From contig JBITNC010000002.1 in the NCBI GenBank assembly GCA_050084985.1, positions 3,720,001-3,784,000 of the forward strand: 64,000 nucleotides of DNA, read 5' to 3'. This document shows, in pieces, positions 31,985 to 44,665 of this stretch. The first letter of the stretch is position 1. Each line of letters begins with the position of its first letter. This DNA is from Nageia nagi (Eukaryota > Pinophyta). Position numbers and translations under genes: made by a program. The notes under the pieces are model-generated. The model was not told the DNA's origin. It searched no databases and saw only the letters and a program-made list of their open reading frames with translations.

Positions 31985-32062
31985 GGAAGAATGGATTGCC
32001 AGCTCTACCTTAAGTGAAATCATCCATAAGTTATAACATGATTGAATATCCATTGCAAAATT
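31985..32062 (+). pseudogene. Ty3/gypsy (chromovirus-like) relic, left flank of element 3
   Basis: A short broken frame (WIASSTLSEIIHK) that lines up with the region before integrase of the gypsy relic resuming at 39185. Only weak evidence alone; supported by the junction at element 3. Confidence 0.4.
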
Positions 32063-32557
32063 TGTTGGAATGTATAATGCATTATTGTAAAGGTTGTATT
32101 AAATCTTCTATGTAAATTCACTAATACTTAAGGGTATCATTTGATACCTTAAGTATGTTAGTGAATATGATAATGTAACTTGTCCTACACTCCATGTCAT
32201 GAGCATGCCCCTTGAGTTGAAGGATGTGCATGTCATGCTTTTGTACATTGGATAAAAATGTGATCCAAAGAGGGATTTTGGCCTATAAATAGAAGGCTCC
32301 CTCTTTGTAATCACACACCAAATTATGGAGTAAAGTTATGCTATAGGATAGAAGTGTAAGAGTTAAGATTAAGAGGATTGTAAGAGAGTTGTATTTGTGA
32401 TTGAAGTAAAGATCTAGTTAGTAGATGTACTCCTAGTTGGAGGAACCACTTTACATCTTGTGTTGTAAGATTGCTTTGTGTGTTTGTTAGATGTAATTAT
32501 GAGCTTTCATATGATCTTAGTTAATTAGAAATTATCTTATTAGTGTTATTTCCTTCA
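32063..32557 (+). repeat. Element 3 5' LTR (495 bp)
   Basis: TGTTGGAATG ... TTTCCTTCA. A likely promoter TCTATTTATAGGC equivalent reads CCTATAAATAGAAGGC at about 32281. Preceded by TSD AAATT. Confidence 0.95.
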
Positions 32558-32734
32558 AATTTTTAGATCCTCATAACAATTTGCATGTCTATTTTTTTAA
32601 TCATCACAATTTGCATGTCTATTTTTTAAAGTGTTTATTTTTTGATAAAATCTTATGTCAAAGTATGGAATGCCTATTACTTTGACTTTCTTTGAGTACT
32701 TAATTTTTTTTTAAGTTAATACAAATGCATACTT

Positions 32735-32870
32735 ATAGCTTAATTTTTTAAGCTAAAAATGCATACTTAGAGCTTAATTTTTTTAAGCTAAAAATGCATA
32801 CTTAGAACTTAATTTTTTAAGCTAAACATGCATACTTAGAACTTAATTTTTAACTTGAAGTAATGCATCA
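32735..32870 (+). repeat. Tandem repeat in the element 3 leader (about 33-bp unit, four copies)
   Basis: Units carry ATGCATACTTAGA followed by ACTTAATTTTTTAAGCTAAA. Each unit includes a small inverted repeat (AGCTTAA ... TTAAGCT). Confidence 0.8.
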
Positions 32871-33279
32871 TTATTACTTAAGTTATGATGCCTCTTTATG
32901 CACATTAAGCAAATAATGCATGATTTATACTTAACCTTTTAAAGGTAAATTAATGCATGCTTCTTGCTTATGCTTAATTTTTGTTTTAAGTTAATGCTTA
33001 GAACTTATTTTTAAGATGCATGAATGCATGTTGAGTATTTATCCTTATGCAAAGTATGGAATGGACTTGTGCAAATTTTGAATTTATGTAAATGATTTCC
33101 TTTAGGGGTTAGTAAACAAAATCCATTGGACACTTAGGGTCCAAGTTATGAATGATATTTATTTATGCTCTTTTATTTCATATTTCGTACTTTGATTTAT
33201 TTCCTTATGCAAACAAAAATACAAACATTGATATGAGCAACCCCTTAAAATAAACACATCTACATGTACATTTTACAAC

Positions 33280-33660
33280 ATGACTTGTTTGGGGAGCCAT
33301 GGGGTGAGGATAGGAGGATCGGAGCCTTTAAATTTGATGATCCAAGTGGCAAAAAGTTTGTACTACTTAATTACCCCTAAGTCCTCTCTTAGTCTAGATT
33401 TAAATCTAAAAGGTGGATAGGTATGTGTGTAGTGATACCACATATCCGCACGTCTATTCAAAGATTATCCTGATAACCTAGGTGGATAACTTGAAACTTA
33501 ATCAAAATTAATAATTTGATTGATCCAATAAACGTTAAAACCCTAGAAAATAGCTAGTACTTCTTTTTGTGAGAGTATATTGCTACCTAAGGGGAACTAA
33601 TTGATAATTGGTAGTACTTGGGCTCCTTTTGTGTGGGCATTCAATTGAAGGCCTAATTTT
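33280..33660 (+). other. Conserved leader block of element 3
   Basis: Matches the minus-strand leader of elements 1 and 2: TTGTTTGGGGAGCCATG, then GTAGTGATACCACAT and TTATCCTGATAACCTAGG. Non-coding. Confidence 0.75.
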
Positions 33661-33870
33661 AGATAAGAAAATAAGCCTCAACAATGTCATTCTACATCTA
33701 CAGTTCTTAAGATGAGAAATGTATTTGGGTACATGGGTTATTATTTGAATTGCAAAATATTTGCACTTGTTTATCAAATTAAGCATGTTTTTAGTGTTAA
33801 AGGAAACATATATTATTTACTTGGTTTATTTAAAACACATGCTTATTATTTCATATTTTTTATCTAGCAA

Positions 33871-36800
33871 ATGGGAGAATCCTTTTTACCCAAATACATT
33901 CTTGATGGTTCTAACTATGGGATTTGAAAATTTCAAATGAAAGTTGAATTGTAGGTAAGGAAGCTATGGTAAACAATGAATGAGAACCTTGTATCTCCTA
34001 CAGATGAGAAGGCACTAGATGCTTACAACATAAAGAATAAGTTGGAAACCTCCATGATTTATCGTACAGTTTCAGATGAATGCTCCTAATGATATCCTCT
34101 TCAACTTCAGCAAAGAAAGCATGAGATAAGCTTAAGCAAATCTACCTTGGTTCAAAATTTTTAAAGAGGTTTACAATTCTCCAAAAGTTACTTCAATCTT
34201 ATCAAGGAGAAGATAAAAATGTGGCTATCTACTTGAACAAAATCATTAACCTAAGGACCCAAATTTTTGCTTATGGGTGTAATTGGATAAATGATGAGTT
34301 CATGGTCTTCATCATTCTTCAAATCCTTTTTTCAAAATTTGGAAACTTTGTTACGATTATAGAGGCTTGATGATGAAGAAGAAGTCATCTCCCTTGAGAA
34401 TTTATCAAGGTACCTATTGAAGCATGAAGAAACCCTTAATAATAAAGGGTTGATTTCTTATTCTAAAGATAATAACGTTGCTCTTGGAGCAACCAAAATT
34501 TCTTTCAAGAAGAAGTTCAACCATCAAAAGAAATCTTACCTTTCTTCCTCCAAAAGGTTTGAAAAAAAAGGTAATGGCTACAACAGCAACATGAATAATA
34601 GAAATAATAAACACAGTAGCAGGAACAACAATAATAATAATCATTTCAAGTAAAGAGATGGAAAAGGTAAAGCAAACACTCCTTATACTAAAAAACGTTT
34701 GATGGTAATTGTAACTATTATGGCATGTAAGGTCATAAAGAAGTTGATTGTTATAAAAAGAAAAGAGAAAAAGTACAAAGGTAATGGAAATGTAAAGAAC
34801 TACAAAGGAAAGAAGAATACTTATGCTGGTTTTGCTGTGGCACTCTAATCCATGTCTCGTATTTTTTCATCTAAATGTATTATTGACTCTGGTTGCACTA
34901 ATCACCTATGCTTTGAAAAGGATAAGTTTAAGAACTTTCATAAGTATAATAAGAATGCAGTTGTGATAGGTGATAACTCTACCCTTGAAGTCCAAAAAAT
35001 TAGAAATGTGCTAATTCATGGAAAAATTCTTGAAAATGTTCTCTATGTTCCTAAGTTAAGGATGAACTTTCTCTCTATGATCCAAGTTGCTAGAAAAGGG
35101 TACTCGTTTGAGTTCGAATCTTAAAGAAGATGCATTAAGAAAGGACTTGCCACTTTGGTTAAAGGATCTATAAAAGATAATCTCTACATTGTGGATCAAG
35201 TTCTATCAAAGATGTATCTTGCTTCTAGTGTGTGTTTTAAAGGCAATCTTTGGCACCATCATTTAGGGCACCTTAACCATAAAAGTATTCAAGTCATGAA
35301 AGACCAAGAACTTGTGGAAGGTTTACCTTCAATTTTTCCTTTGGTTGGTCTATGCGAGAAGTGCATTCTTAGCAATATGCATAGATAAAAGTTTGAAAAA
35401 GATCAAGTAACAAGAGCATCTCAACTTCTTCAACTTTTGCATTCAAATTTGATGGGTCTATTTCAAATTAAGTCATTTGGAGGAGCATATTACATCTTGA
35501 CCTTCATTAATGAATTTAGTAAGATGACCTTTGGGTATCTACTTGAGCATAAGGATCAAACTTTTGAGAGTTTTAAGATTTTTAAGGCCTTTGTTGAGAA
35601 TCAAACTAACCTTAAAATCAAAATGTTGAGATTAGATTATGGAGGAGAATATAACAATAATGAGTTTAATGATTATTATATTAAGTATGGAATCAAGAGG
35701 TAGTTTACAATTCCATACAGTCCTCAATAGAATGGTGTTACCGAATAAAAAAATACAACAATCATGGAGATGGCTAGATGCATGTTGGGTAATCTTTCTA
35801 AGTTTTTATGAGGTGAAACTATGAGCATTGCTATTTACACCTTGAATAGATGTCCCACAAAAGCTATTCAGAGTAAAACTCTTTTTGAGGCATGGTCAAG
35901 AAGAAAACCTAACATTTCTCACCTAGGGTGTTTGGTTATGAAGCTTTCTCCTACATTGTTCTAAGAAAATGAAGAAGTTAGAAAAAAGAGCTGATAAATG
36001 CATCTTTATGGGTTATGAAAGTCAGCATAGAGGCTATAGACTCTACTTTTCAACCTATCAGGTAGTTTTCATTTCAAGGGATGTAAAATTCAATGAACTT
36101 TCTGAAGAATCTACTTCTAACAAGGATGTTGATGATTTAGAGAACTCTTCAGTTGCTCTTAGTTAGTTGGATATTAATATAGACAAATCACCATAAGAAT
36201 AAAATTCTCCAACACAAAGGGTAACAAGGAGCATGATCTTGAACAAATCTTTAATTACCAAGATTAACAACAATATGAACCCTCAACCTTTAAAGAAGAT
36301 TCTAAGCACAAGTGCTGAGTGGAAGCCATGAAAGTGGAGTATGAGGTGTTTATAAAAAATAAAACTTGAGACTTGGTTCCTTATCTCAATGATAAGAATG
36401 TGATTGGTATTAAGTGGATCTACAAGGTCAAGTTCAATTCAATTGGAGATATTGAGAAATATAAGGCAAGGTTAGTAGCTAAAGGTTTTACTTAGAAATA
36501 CGATGTAGATTATGAGAAAACCTTTGCTCCCATGGCTAAGATGCTTACTGTGAGAATTCTTCTTACTCTTTTTGCAGCTCAAGGATGAAAAGTTTTTCAA
36601 CTTGATGTCAAGAGTGCATTTCTCAATGGTAATTTGGATGTGGAAATCTACATGAATCAACTAGAAGGGTTTATTATAGAAGTCAAAGAGTCCTTTATGT
36701 GCAAGCTAAAGAAGTCCTTATATGGACTTAAGCAAGTACCTTGAGCCTAGTACAAAAAGATTTTAGGGTACTTGGCAACCATTGAATTCTTTAAGTGTTT

Positions 36801-37823
36801 TTTTGACTTCGATCTATATGTGCTCAATCAAGGATAAGACATGGTCTTGATTCTCCTTTATGTGGATGATATTTTGATTACTGAAAATAATGATGTAATC
36901 ATTCAAGAGTGCATATCAAAATTTAAAGCCACATTTGAAATGATTGATCTCGATCTCTTGCACTATTATCTTGGAATGCAAGTGTATCAATACAAGGATT
37001 GTACTTACCTCAATCAATCTAACTATATATTTGACATCTTACAGAAGTTTGGAATGGAAGAGTGTAGATATGCTATAATCCTAATATCTCTTAGAATCAC
37101 TATTTCTCTAAGCTCCAACTCTTAGTTAGCTGATGTTATAGCTTACAGGTAATTAATTGGTAGTCTTTTGTATTTGACTATCTTTAGGCTCGATATTACC
37201 TTTGTAGTGAATTTGATGGCATGATTCATGCAAAAACTTTATGTTGAGCACCTTAATGTTGTTAAGCATATTTTGAGGTATGTTGCAAGGACTAAGAATC
37301 TTACTCTTAAGTATTCCAATTTTCCTTCATTTGTTCTCTTTGGATTCTTAGATTCTGACTATGGAGGAGATAGAGATGATTAAAAGTCAACCTCTATGTA
37401 TGTGTTTAGCATTGGTTCAGGTGCTATCTCTTGAGCTTCCAAGAAGTAACCTACTATTTTTCTTTCCACTACAGAAGCTGAATATCATGCCATATCTGTT
37501 GCAGCCTAGGAAGCTATTTGGCTAAGGCATCTTTTAAAAGAAATTGGGTATGAGCAAGGTGGCTCATCTTTGATCTCTTTCGATAATTAATCAGCTATTT
37601 CTTTGGCTAAGAATCTAGTGTTCCATTAGAGAATGAAACATGTGGAAATTTATACCCATTTTGTCAGGGAGAAGGTTCTTGATGGCATCATACACTTGGA
37701 CTATATCCATCCACCTTGAACTCCACTGATTTATTCACCAAGCCCCTCTTAAAAGCTCAATTTTGTAAGCTATGGGATGTTATCGAGTTGGTGAAGTTGC
37801 CCTCAAGGGGGAGTGAAGTTTGA
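33871..37823 (+). pseudogene. Element 3 gag-pol relic
   Basis: Starts at ATG 33871 (MGESFLPKYILDGSNYG) and ends at TGA 37821-37823 (LPSRGSEV). Visible in order: gag with INDEFMVFIIL, a zinc knuckle remnant near 34705-34760, protease start IIDSGCTNHLC, integrase HLGHLNHKS and CEKCILSNMH, the DDE core, RT SAFLNG and YVDDILI (about 36860), and RNase H. There are well over a dozen stops and some frameshifts, many at former CAA, CAG or TGG codons. UAA at 37150-37152 replaces a glutamine codon at the same place as in elements 1 and 4. Not functional. Confidence 0.9.
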
Positions 37824-37899
37824 ATTCTTATTTTGAATTCCTATTTGTGATGACAACTTCACCCCTATGAGGATTTTGTGCTATATAGTGTTGATTTTG

Positions 37900-38240
37900 T
37901 TGTACACCTTCGTGGTAAGTTTGCTCTGCATGAGGAATTTATTATACAAATTGACCAATTTTGCATTGTTTAGTTATCCATGTGTGAAGAAATCTTATGT
38001 GTCTTTTTGGCACTATTTAGTTATCCATATGTGAAGAACTCGTATGTGCATACTCTATTTTTTGGTCAATCTAGCACTGTTTAATTATTTATATGTGAGG
38101 AACTCTTATATGTCCTTTGGCACTGTTTAGTTATCCATATGTGAGGAACTCATATGTGCATGCTCTATTTTTTTGATCAATATAGCATTATTCAGTTATC
38201 CATATGTGAGAAACTTGTATATACATGCTCTATTTTGTAA
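37900..38240 (+). repeat. Tandem repeats in the element 3 3' region
   Basis: One family-A-type unit (GTGGTAAGTTTGCTCTGCAT at 37911) is followed by four or five imperfect units of about 60 bp built on AGTTATCCATATGTGAGGAA with CATATGTGCATGCTCTATTT. Element 4 holds two such units at about 46570-46650. Confidence 0.8.
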
Positions 38241-38697
38241 TGATAATCAACACATATTTTATATACAACAAGTGACTATAAATTTTTGGCATGGCATCTT
38301 CGTGATGACTTATAGTGCACCATTGATTAGTTTATGATGAAATTTGTGTGATTCATCTATATTTGTTGATATGCATATGATGCATCTAACTAATCTTGTT
38401 ATTTAAGCTGCTTATGACTTGTAGGTTCCTTTGAGATTGCAGGTTGCTTACTTCAAGTATGTAGGCTCCTGGAGACTCTTCAAGACTTCCAGTTCAATGA
38501 CTACTTCATGTACATTGAAACTGGTTGTGGTTAATGATTGTATTTGGCAAAGTAGTGAGTCTCAAACTAGATCTTTCTTATTTCATAAATATATAAAAAG
38601 TTCTCATCTCTGTTATTTCTACTTGGAGGAGAATTTGCTTACTTTCTCTTCTTCTTCTCTCTTACTTGTTCTATATAAATAATGCATTAAGGGGGAG

Positions 38698-39179
38698 TGT
38701 TGGAATGTATAATGCATTATTGTAAAGGTTGTATTAAATCTTATATGTAAATTAACTAATACTTAAGGGTATCATTTGATACCTGAAGTATTTTAGTGAA
38801 TATAATAATGTTACTTGTCCTACACTCCATGTCATGAGCATGCCCCTTGGGTCACAGGATGCGCATGTCATGCTTTTATACATTGGATAAAAGGGTGATC
38901 CAAAGAGGGATTTCAACCTATAAATAGAAGGCTTCCTCTTTGTAATCACACACCAAATTATGCTATAGGATAGAAGTGTAGGAGTTGATATTAGGAGGAT
39001 TATAAGAGAGTTGTATTTGTGATTGAAGTAAAGATCTAGTTAGTGGATGTACTCCTGGTTGGAGGAACCACTTTACATCTTGTGTTGTGAGATTATTTTA
39101 TATGTTTGTTAGATGTAATTGTGAGCTTTCATGTGATCTTAGTTAATTAGGAATTATCTTGTTAGTGTTATTTCCTTCA
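38698..39179 (+). repeat. Element 3 3' LTR (482 bp)
   Basis: TGTTGGAATG ... TTTCCTTCA, followed by TSD AAATT. A 13-bp deletion relative to the 5' LTR lies near 38957. Confidence 0.95.
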
Positions 39180-39184
39180 AAATT

Positions 39185-40365
39185 CATATGGGAAAAGATA
39201 TTGTTTGGTACAAACGATAAGTTTACATATGTGAAGATTCCAAACTCAAAAAAGAAATCCTCTTTGAATACCACTCTTCCCCTATAGGTGGACATGTAAG
39301 GTTTCTTAAAACCCACCATAAGATCATAAAAGACTTATTTGGGAAAGGAATTAAGCAATATATTGTCAATGCCATATAAATGAGAAATAGTGAAGACTCA
39401 AGGATTACTATAACCTCTTTTATTCTTAGTTAAATATTGGAGGATATGGATTTCATCAATAGGACCTTCAAATACAAAGGGAAAATAACAATTATGGTAA
39501 TGATGAATTAACTTACTAAATATAAACACTTTTGTACTCTTTCTCACTCATTCACAATAAGCATGGTAGCTACAACTTTCATAATATAATCCAAACATTG
39601 CATGAAAATTCTAAAATAATTATTAACGATTGCGATCCTATTTTTATCAGCAATTTTTGGACTAACATTTTCTCTTGTATGAGTACTTGATTGGCTAAGA
39701 TATATTCTTATCATACTCAAATAAATAGATAAATTGAGACAATCAATACACATTTAAATGAATATCTTTGTTGCTTTGCTTCAAAAAAAACCTAATGGGT
39801 TAAATGGCTTCCAATGGCATAATGGTGGTATAATAGTTCATGTCACACTTCCACTAAGATGACATCATTTGAAACTTTATATAGATATCCACCACCATCA
39901 ATAGTATTTAAAGTAAATGAACAATCCAAGGTAGAAGTAGTTGAATTTTTTTTATCACCAACTAAAGATACTCCTCACCCTCAAAGATAATCTCACCATG
40001 GTGCAAAATAAAATGAAACAAAAAGCATATCAACATCAAAGTGAATGATATTTTGATATTAGAGATTATATATTTGCCAAACTTCAACCATATAAGAAAC
40101 TTTCATTATACTAAAAAAATAAGGATTATAAGCTTTCCCCAAAAAATTATAGGTCCTTTCAATTTTTGTAGAATATTGAGACCATGAAATATTGGTTTGA
40201 TTTACCACCCACATCATAAATTAATCCCATATTGATGTATCATGGTTAAAGAAGGTCATTGACACTCATGTAGTAGCATGAAAGCAACTTCTTTAGATGT
40301 ATGATAAAGGACACGTTATTTTGGAATTGGAAAAGACATTAGAGATACATACCAAATAACTTTGT
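39185..40365 (+). pseudogene. Ty3/gypsy integrase relic (chromovirus-like)
   Basis: Plus-strand frames give DSKLKKEILFEYHSSPIGGH (integrase zinc-binding lead), LTKYKHFCTLSHSF, CDPIFISNFW and a degraded catalytic core. A GPY/F-type KLQPYKKLSLY and YDKGHVILELEKTLEIHTK near the chromodomain boundary follow at about 40310. Broken by stops throughout. The order fits a Tekay/Del-like chromovirus, different from the gypsy relic at 17.5-28.8 kb. Confidence 0.75.
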
Positions 40366-40940
40366 GATCATGTTAACACGAATGATTTCATATCTAGCTT
40401 TACTAAAATACATGATCTTTGTGCACTTAGTCAAATTGGTTTTAGTAGAAACTACTACATTATTGATCATATTATCAGTCTATAGGCCATCATTGAAGAA
40501 GCTTGAGCCAACAAAAAGAAGGTTTATTATTCCTTTATTGATTTTCAAAAAACCTTTGATACTATCCCTAAACATATCCTATTCTAGAGACTTGAGAACC
40601 TCGGATTCCTTAGAGATGTGATATCCCTTATCATGACATTATATGAACAAGTAATGGGCTAAGTTTGAGTTAGTTCCCACTCATTGTGTCAAACAAGGTT
40701 GTCCCTCCTCACCTATTCTATTTGGGCTCTACATTGATGAACTTGAATGTATAATCTCAAAAATGTTAAGCCTAGGTATAAGATATTTTCTACATGATTC
40801 TATTCTCTCAATTTTGCACTTTGCAAATGATGTCATCTTGTTATCTCATACAATAGTTGGACTTAAATGTTATATCGACACTATGAGCACCTTTTGTCAT
40901 ACTCATGGTATTTATGTTAATCTTAAAAAGACAAAGGTTA
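40366..40940 (+). pseudogene. LINE reverse transcriptase relic, left part
   Basis: Plus-strand frames contain SQIGFSRNYYIIDHIISLQA, then EEARANKKKVYYSFIDFQKT and later ALHFANDVILLSH style residues (the catalytic FADD box appears as FAND at about 40820). The segment stops at KKTKV where an LTR begins at about 40941. It continues at 44666. It is a different copy from the LINE at the left edge and lies on the other strand. Confidence 0.8.
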
Positions 40941-41499
40941 TAAAAAATCTAAGTAGATTCAAAAATCCAAATTTGCATGCTTTCAACAATATTCAATAAT
41001 GAAGGAAATCCAAACTCATAAATTTGAATCAATAATGGAGAATTTTCATAATGGAATTGGATATATAAATAATATAATAATTGAATATGTAGAATGTTGA
41101 ATGGAGTTCAACTAGAACCCTCATCCAACACACCACACTTCACTTGGTCTCTTACACCAAGCTAAACACCAAGATGTAACAACCAATCTAATAGCATAAA
41201 CAACCCAACCACAATGAAATGCACACAATATGTACATTACATCTTGAAGAGAATTCAACAATACAAAATGTGAAAAAAATGAATAAAATATAAAAAGACT
41301 CAAAACTAGGTAAAGTGTAACGTCCATAAAACATGACTATAGAAATATGGTTGTCTTTGGTGAAATACAATTACTACTATATTTTATATTGATGAAACAT
41401 GACACTATAGTTGCATTTATGGGAAAAGAGTTGCAAAATTGAACTTTGAGATCATATTTTCTTATCAAATTTAGGTATGATGATGTTCAATTTCTAGCA
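40941..41499 (-). repeat. Left LTR of the 3.7-kb element
   Basis: Starts about TAAAAAATCTAAGTAGATTC and ends TTTCTAGCA before a pyrimidine tract. It is clearly related to 44125-44665 but has many substitutions and small indels. Confidence 0.65.
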
Positions 41500-42508
41500 T
41501 TCTCTCCCTTGATGTTGAAAGGACTCCATAATGAGTTTTGAAGAATCACACATGGATTGAAAGAGCCTTTTTATGCCTCTTCCAATTTTAGATCAAAAAT
41601 TTGTAAAAGTTGAAAATCCTATTTGGGCACCCTCCACACTTATGATCTTCAAATGAGTTGTCCTCCTTCATGCTTATTATCTCTTATAAGTAAAATATGG
41701 GTGCCTTTTGATGATAAACTCTCCCTTCATCAAAAATCTCGTCTTTATCAAAACTCCCATTCTTCACAAAGGTGAGCATCCATGAGTGCTCCATGAGAAA
41801 TCAAAGTTGTCATCAACAATACCAATCCATACACCAAATGAGCAATTTCTAAACTAAACCATCTCATCACACCACACTATAATTTCACATACATTCACAC
41901 AAATGATACAAAACATATTGGTCAAAAATTAAATCACTAAAAATGCAACTTGCAAAAATTGCTCCTCTAATAATAATGTATAACCATTGAATGAACTCAA
42001 ACCAACCATGATATGGCTATCCTCATTTGCAAAAAATGGATGGTTCTTCATCAACACAATATTGTATTCAATTTATTTGTAATCCCCCTTTTAATGAAGT
42101 TATTCAAGCACATATTGTTGTACACAACAACTTTACATTAATTCCTTTGCACACAAAAATTCTTGCAATGTTTGCTTACAAGAACAAACTTCCAATATTA
42201 TCATTGTAAGATATTTAATATTTTTCATAAGCTCATTCAACATAATAGTATAAAAATATCCAACAAATGCAAACTCCTACTCCTAATAATCAAGTCATCA
42301 ACAAATGAACAAATTTGCAAAATATTTTCACCTTCTTTCTTAAGGTATGGCATAGAGTTCTTGGTGCTTTCAATAAAGTCATATTGTTGCAAATATTACC
42401 GTTCTCTTCCATTATTATTTCAAAAATAACATTCTTCTTCATAGAAAGAGTGCTCCTTGGAGATTCTTCACACAAATAAGCTTCTTATTCTTCATTTACT
42501 ATTACATT

Positions 42509-42539
<31 letters not shown>

Positions 42540-44124
42540 TTTTTTACAAGTGCACTCTTTGGTGCTACTTCAACAAAATAATCATCTTCATTATTTATTT
42601 CTTCCTCTATAAAATAATCCTTATTTTTACAAATTAATTTGCAGTTCCAAATGCTCCATATATTGCCTCTTCAAGATAATTTTAATGTTCCACAAAATAA
42701 TTTACAATCTTCAATAAATCAAAGGTTTCCTCTCTAATAAGATAATCTTTACTATTTTTCTTTTCATTAAAAAATAATTTCACTCTTGAAGAGCGATCTT
42801 TCTCAAACAAACACTTAAGAATAATGCTATTAGCTTTTATCTCATTTTCATAAACATGAGAAAGAATCCCATAATGGATCGGTCATGGTCTTCTCAATAA
42901 GATAATTTTCAAAAATTGATTTTGTAAAACACATATCCATTCCATGGTCTTCAAAAAAATACTCCATTATGAGTATTTTTTCCAATATTCAAATCTAATT
43001 TTACAAGATAACCATCATTTATTTCATTTTCAACACAATACTCTTTCATGCCCATTACCTCTTCAACATTTAAATCATTCTTTTCAAAACAATCATCTCC
43101 CATTCTTCAAGAATGCTCTTCACTCCAACTTTCCTCTATGTGAACTTCTTTTTCATTAATAATTAAAATTTGGTTTTGCTTCTAAATCTAGGTAATCCTT
43201 TTCAAAATAACAATTTACTTCTTTTAAGCAATCTTCAAGCCAATGCACTACTGCAAATTCTTTTTCAAATTCTGGAATAATCTTTTAAAGATATATCTCC
43301 ACTCCATATGAGTGGTCTTCAAGCTGACACTTCATCACATAACTTTCTTTATTTTTCTCCCCCTTTGGAGGAACTCCAACATGAACATTCATTCCTTGTA
43401 TAAATTCTTCAACAATTGCAACTTCATCACAAACATTATCCTCACAAGCAACGTTAGTCATGTTAAGATAAGCATCAACAAAAATTTATGGAATAACATT
43501 TTGTACCTCACCCATGAGATAATCTCCAACATTGCACTCTTTAATTGTTCCAACAACAAAATCTGAAACAATAGTGACTTCTTCTTCTTCAATATTTTTT
43601 TCAAATCTAGAACAACAATGTTCCCCATTGCTCATAAAAGAAATATTATCTTGAGTTATTTTATCATCCCAAAATAAAATTGCAATTTTTACATGCTTCC
43701 CAAGTTATCCTAGAACCTATAGGAAGTGGAAAAACATTCTTCTTCATGCTTTTTCTAATATATAAAAGCCAAATAATTAAGATATTGTTCCTCATTTTTT
43801 ACTATTCTCTCATCTCCTTTAGGAGAGCTCCAATTTTCTAATTCAACATACCCATCTTCTATAATTTCTCATAGGCCTTTATCCATCTAATGGCTTTATT
43901 TTTATGCTCCAAAAAAAAAAATGCTCTCCATCAAATTTTGGTAGTGGCAACCAATTAATGTAGATAGCCATTACAATAAAGAAATAAGAAACCCCAAAGG
44001 AAATAAACAAGAAAATAATTTTATAAAATCATTTCCAATATCCCCATAAGTTTAGTCTAACTCTCCAATCTACCAAGCTTTCTCAAACCCATCAAATCAA
44101 ACTAGTTGTGGATTTGATACCAAA
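41500..44124 (-). other. Interior of the 3.7-kb element: degraded acidic, repetitive frame
   Basis: Minus-strand frames are rich in Glu, Asp and Asn, with recurring pieces such as DDYFVEVAPKSALVKKK (about 42545-42600), ESPRSTLSMKKNVIFE (about 42420-42470) and VMGMKEYCVENEINDGYLVK (about 43000-43060). Stops are frequent. It looks like a decayed repetitive coding region rather than random DNA. A CT run (42509-42530) followed by a T run (42531-42545) lies inside. No known family was recognised. Confidence 0.45.
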
Positions 44125-44665
44125 TAAAGAATTTAAGTAGATTCAATAATCTAAACTTGCATACATTCAATAATATTCAACAATATTGAAGTAAATCCAA
44201 ACTTATAAATATAAATCATTAATAATAGAATCAAATATGTACAATATTGAATGGACTTCAACTAGAACCTTCATCCAACATACCACACTTCACTTGGTCT
44301 CTGACACCAAACTACATACTAAGATGTAACAATCCAATTTAATGGCATAAAAAATCCAATCGTAACAAAAAACACATAATATGTACAACACATCCCCAAG
44401 AGAACTCAACAATCCATAATGTGAAGAAAATAAACAAAATATAAAAAGATTGAAAATTGGATGAAGTGTAATGCCCAAAAAATATGGTTGTAGAAATATG
44501 CTCATATTTGGTGAAATATGCTTGCATTTGGTGAAACATGATTGCTATTATATTTCACACTGATGAAAGGTAGTGGTAGCTACATTTTTGGGTAGAGATT
44601 TGCAAAAATAAAACTTGAGGTCGGATTTACTTGTCAAATTCAGGTATGATGATATCCAATTTACA
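44125..44665 (-). repeat. Right LTR of the 3.7-kb element
   Basis: Starts TAAAGAATTTAAGTAGATTC beside the primer-binding-like site GATACCAAA and ends about CCAATTTACA. Confidence 0.65.

Larger units (their letters stand above)
32063..39179 (+). mobile_element. Copia element 3 (family B), full length, decayed
   Basis: A 7117-bp Ty1/copia element with LTRs at 32063-32557 and 38698-39179 and TSD AAATT at 32058-32062 and 39180-39184. The 3' LTR lacks 13 bp present in the 5' LTR, and about 34 substitutions separate them by my count, so it is much older than element 1. The polypurine tract AAGGGGGAG precedes the 3' LTR. A standard initiator-tRNA binding site is not visible after the 5' LTR, unlike in elements 1 and 2. 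The polyprotein has many stops. It is inserted into a Ty3/gypsy relic. Confidence 0.95.
40941..44665 (-). mobile_element. 3.7-kb LTR element without recognisable pol, minus orientation
   Basis: Two diverged direct repeats (about 40941-41499 and 44125-44665) share GAATGGACTTCAACTAGAAC-like blocks, CACCACACTTCACTTGGTCT and TCAGGTATGATGAT. Next to the right repeat is GGATTTGATACCAAA, a degraded initiator-tRNA-type primer binding site, and next to the left one a pyrimidine tract (TTCTCTCCCTT), together giving minus orientation. The 2.6-kb interior has no protease, integrase or RT. Removing the element rejoins the LINE frame. No clean TSD could be read, so the ends are accurate only to a few bases. 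Confidence 0.7.

Noticed and set aside
32558-32580. Primer binding site of element 3
   Set aside because: The bases after the 5' LTR (AATTTTTAGATCC) do not match the initiator-tRNA site seen in elements 1 and 2; no other tRNA match could be claimed by eye.
33410-33450. GTATGTGTGT in the element 3 leader as a possible leader splice donor
   Set aside because: The same place in elements 1 and 2 reads GCATGTGTGT, so the GT is not kept.
38120-38200. Hairpin CATATG ... CATATG in the element 3 repeats
   Set aside because: CATATG is its own reverse complement and other units break the pairing, so direct repetition explains it.
42509-42545. CT run followed by T run as a polypurine tract
   Set aside because: It lies in the middle of the element interior, away from both LTRs, and is a simple microsatellite.
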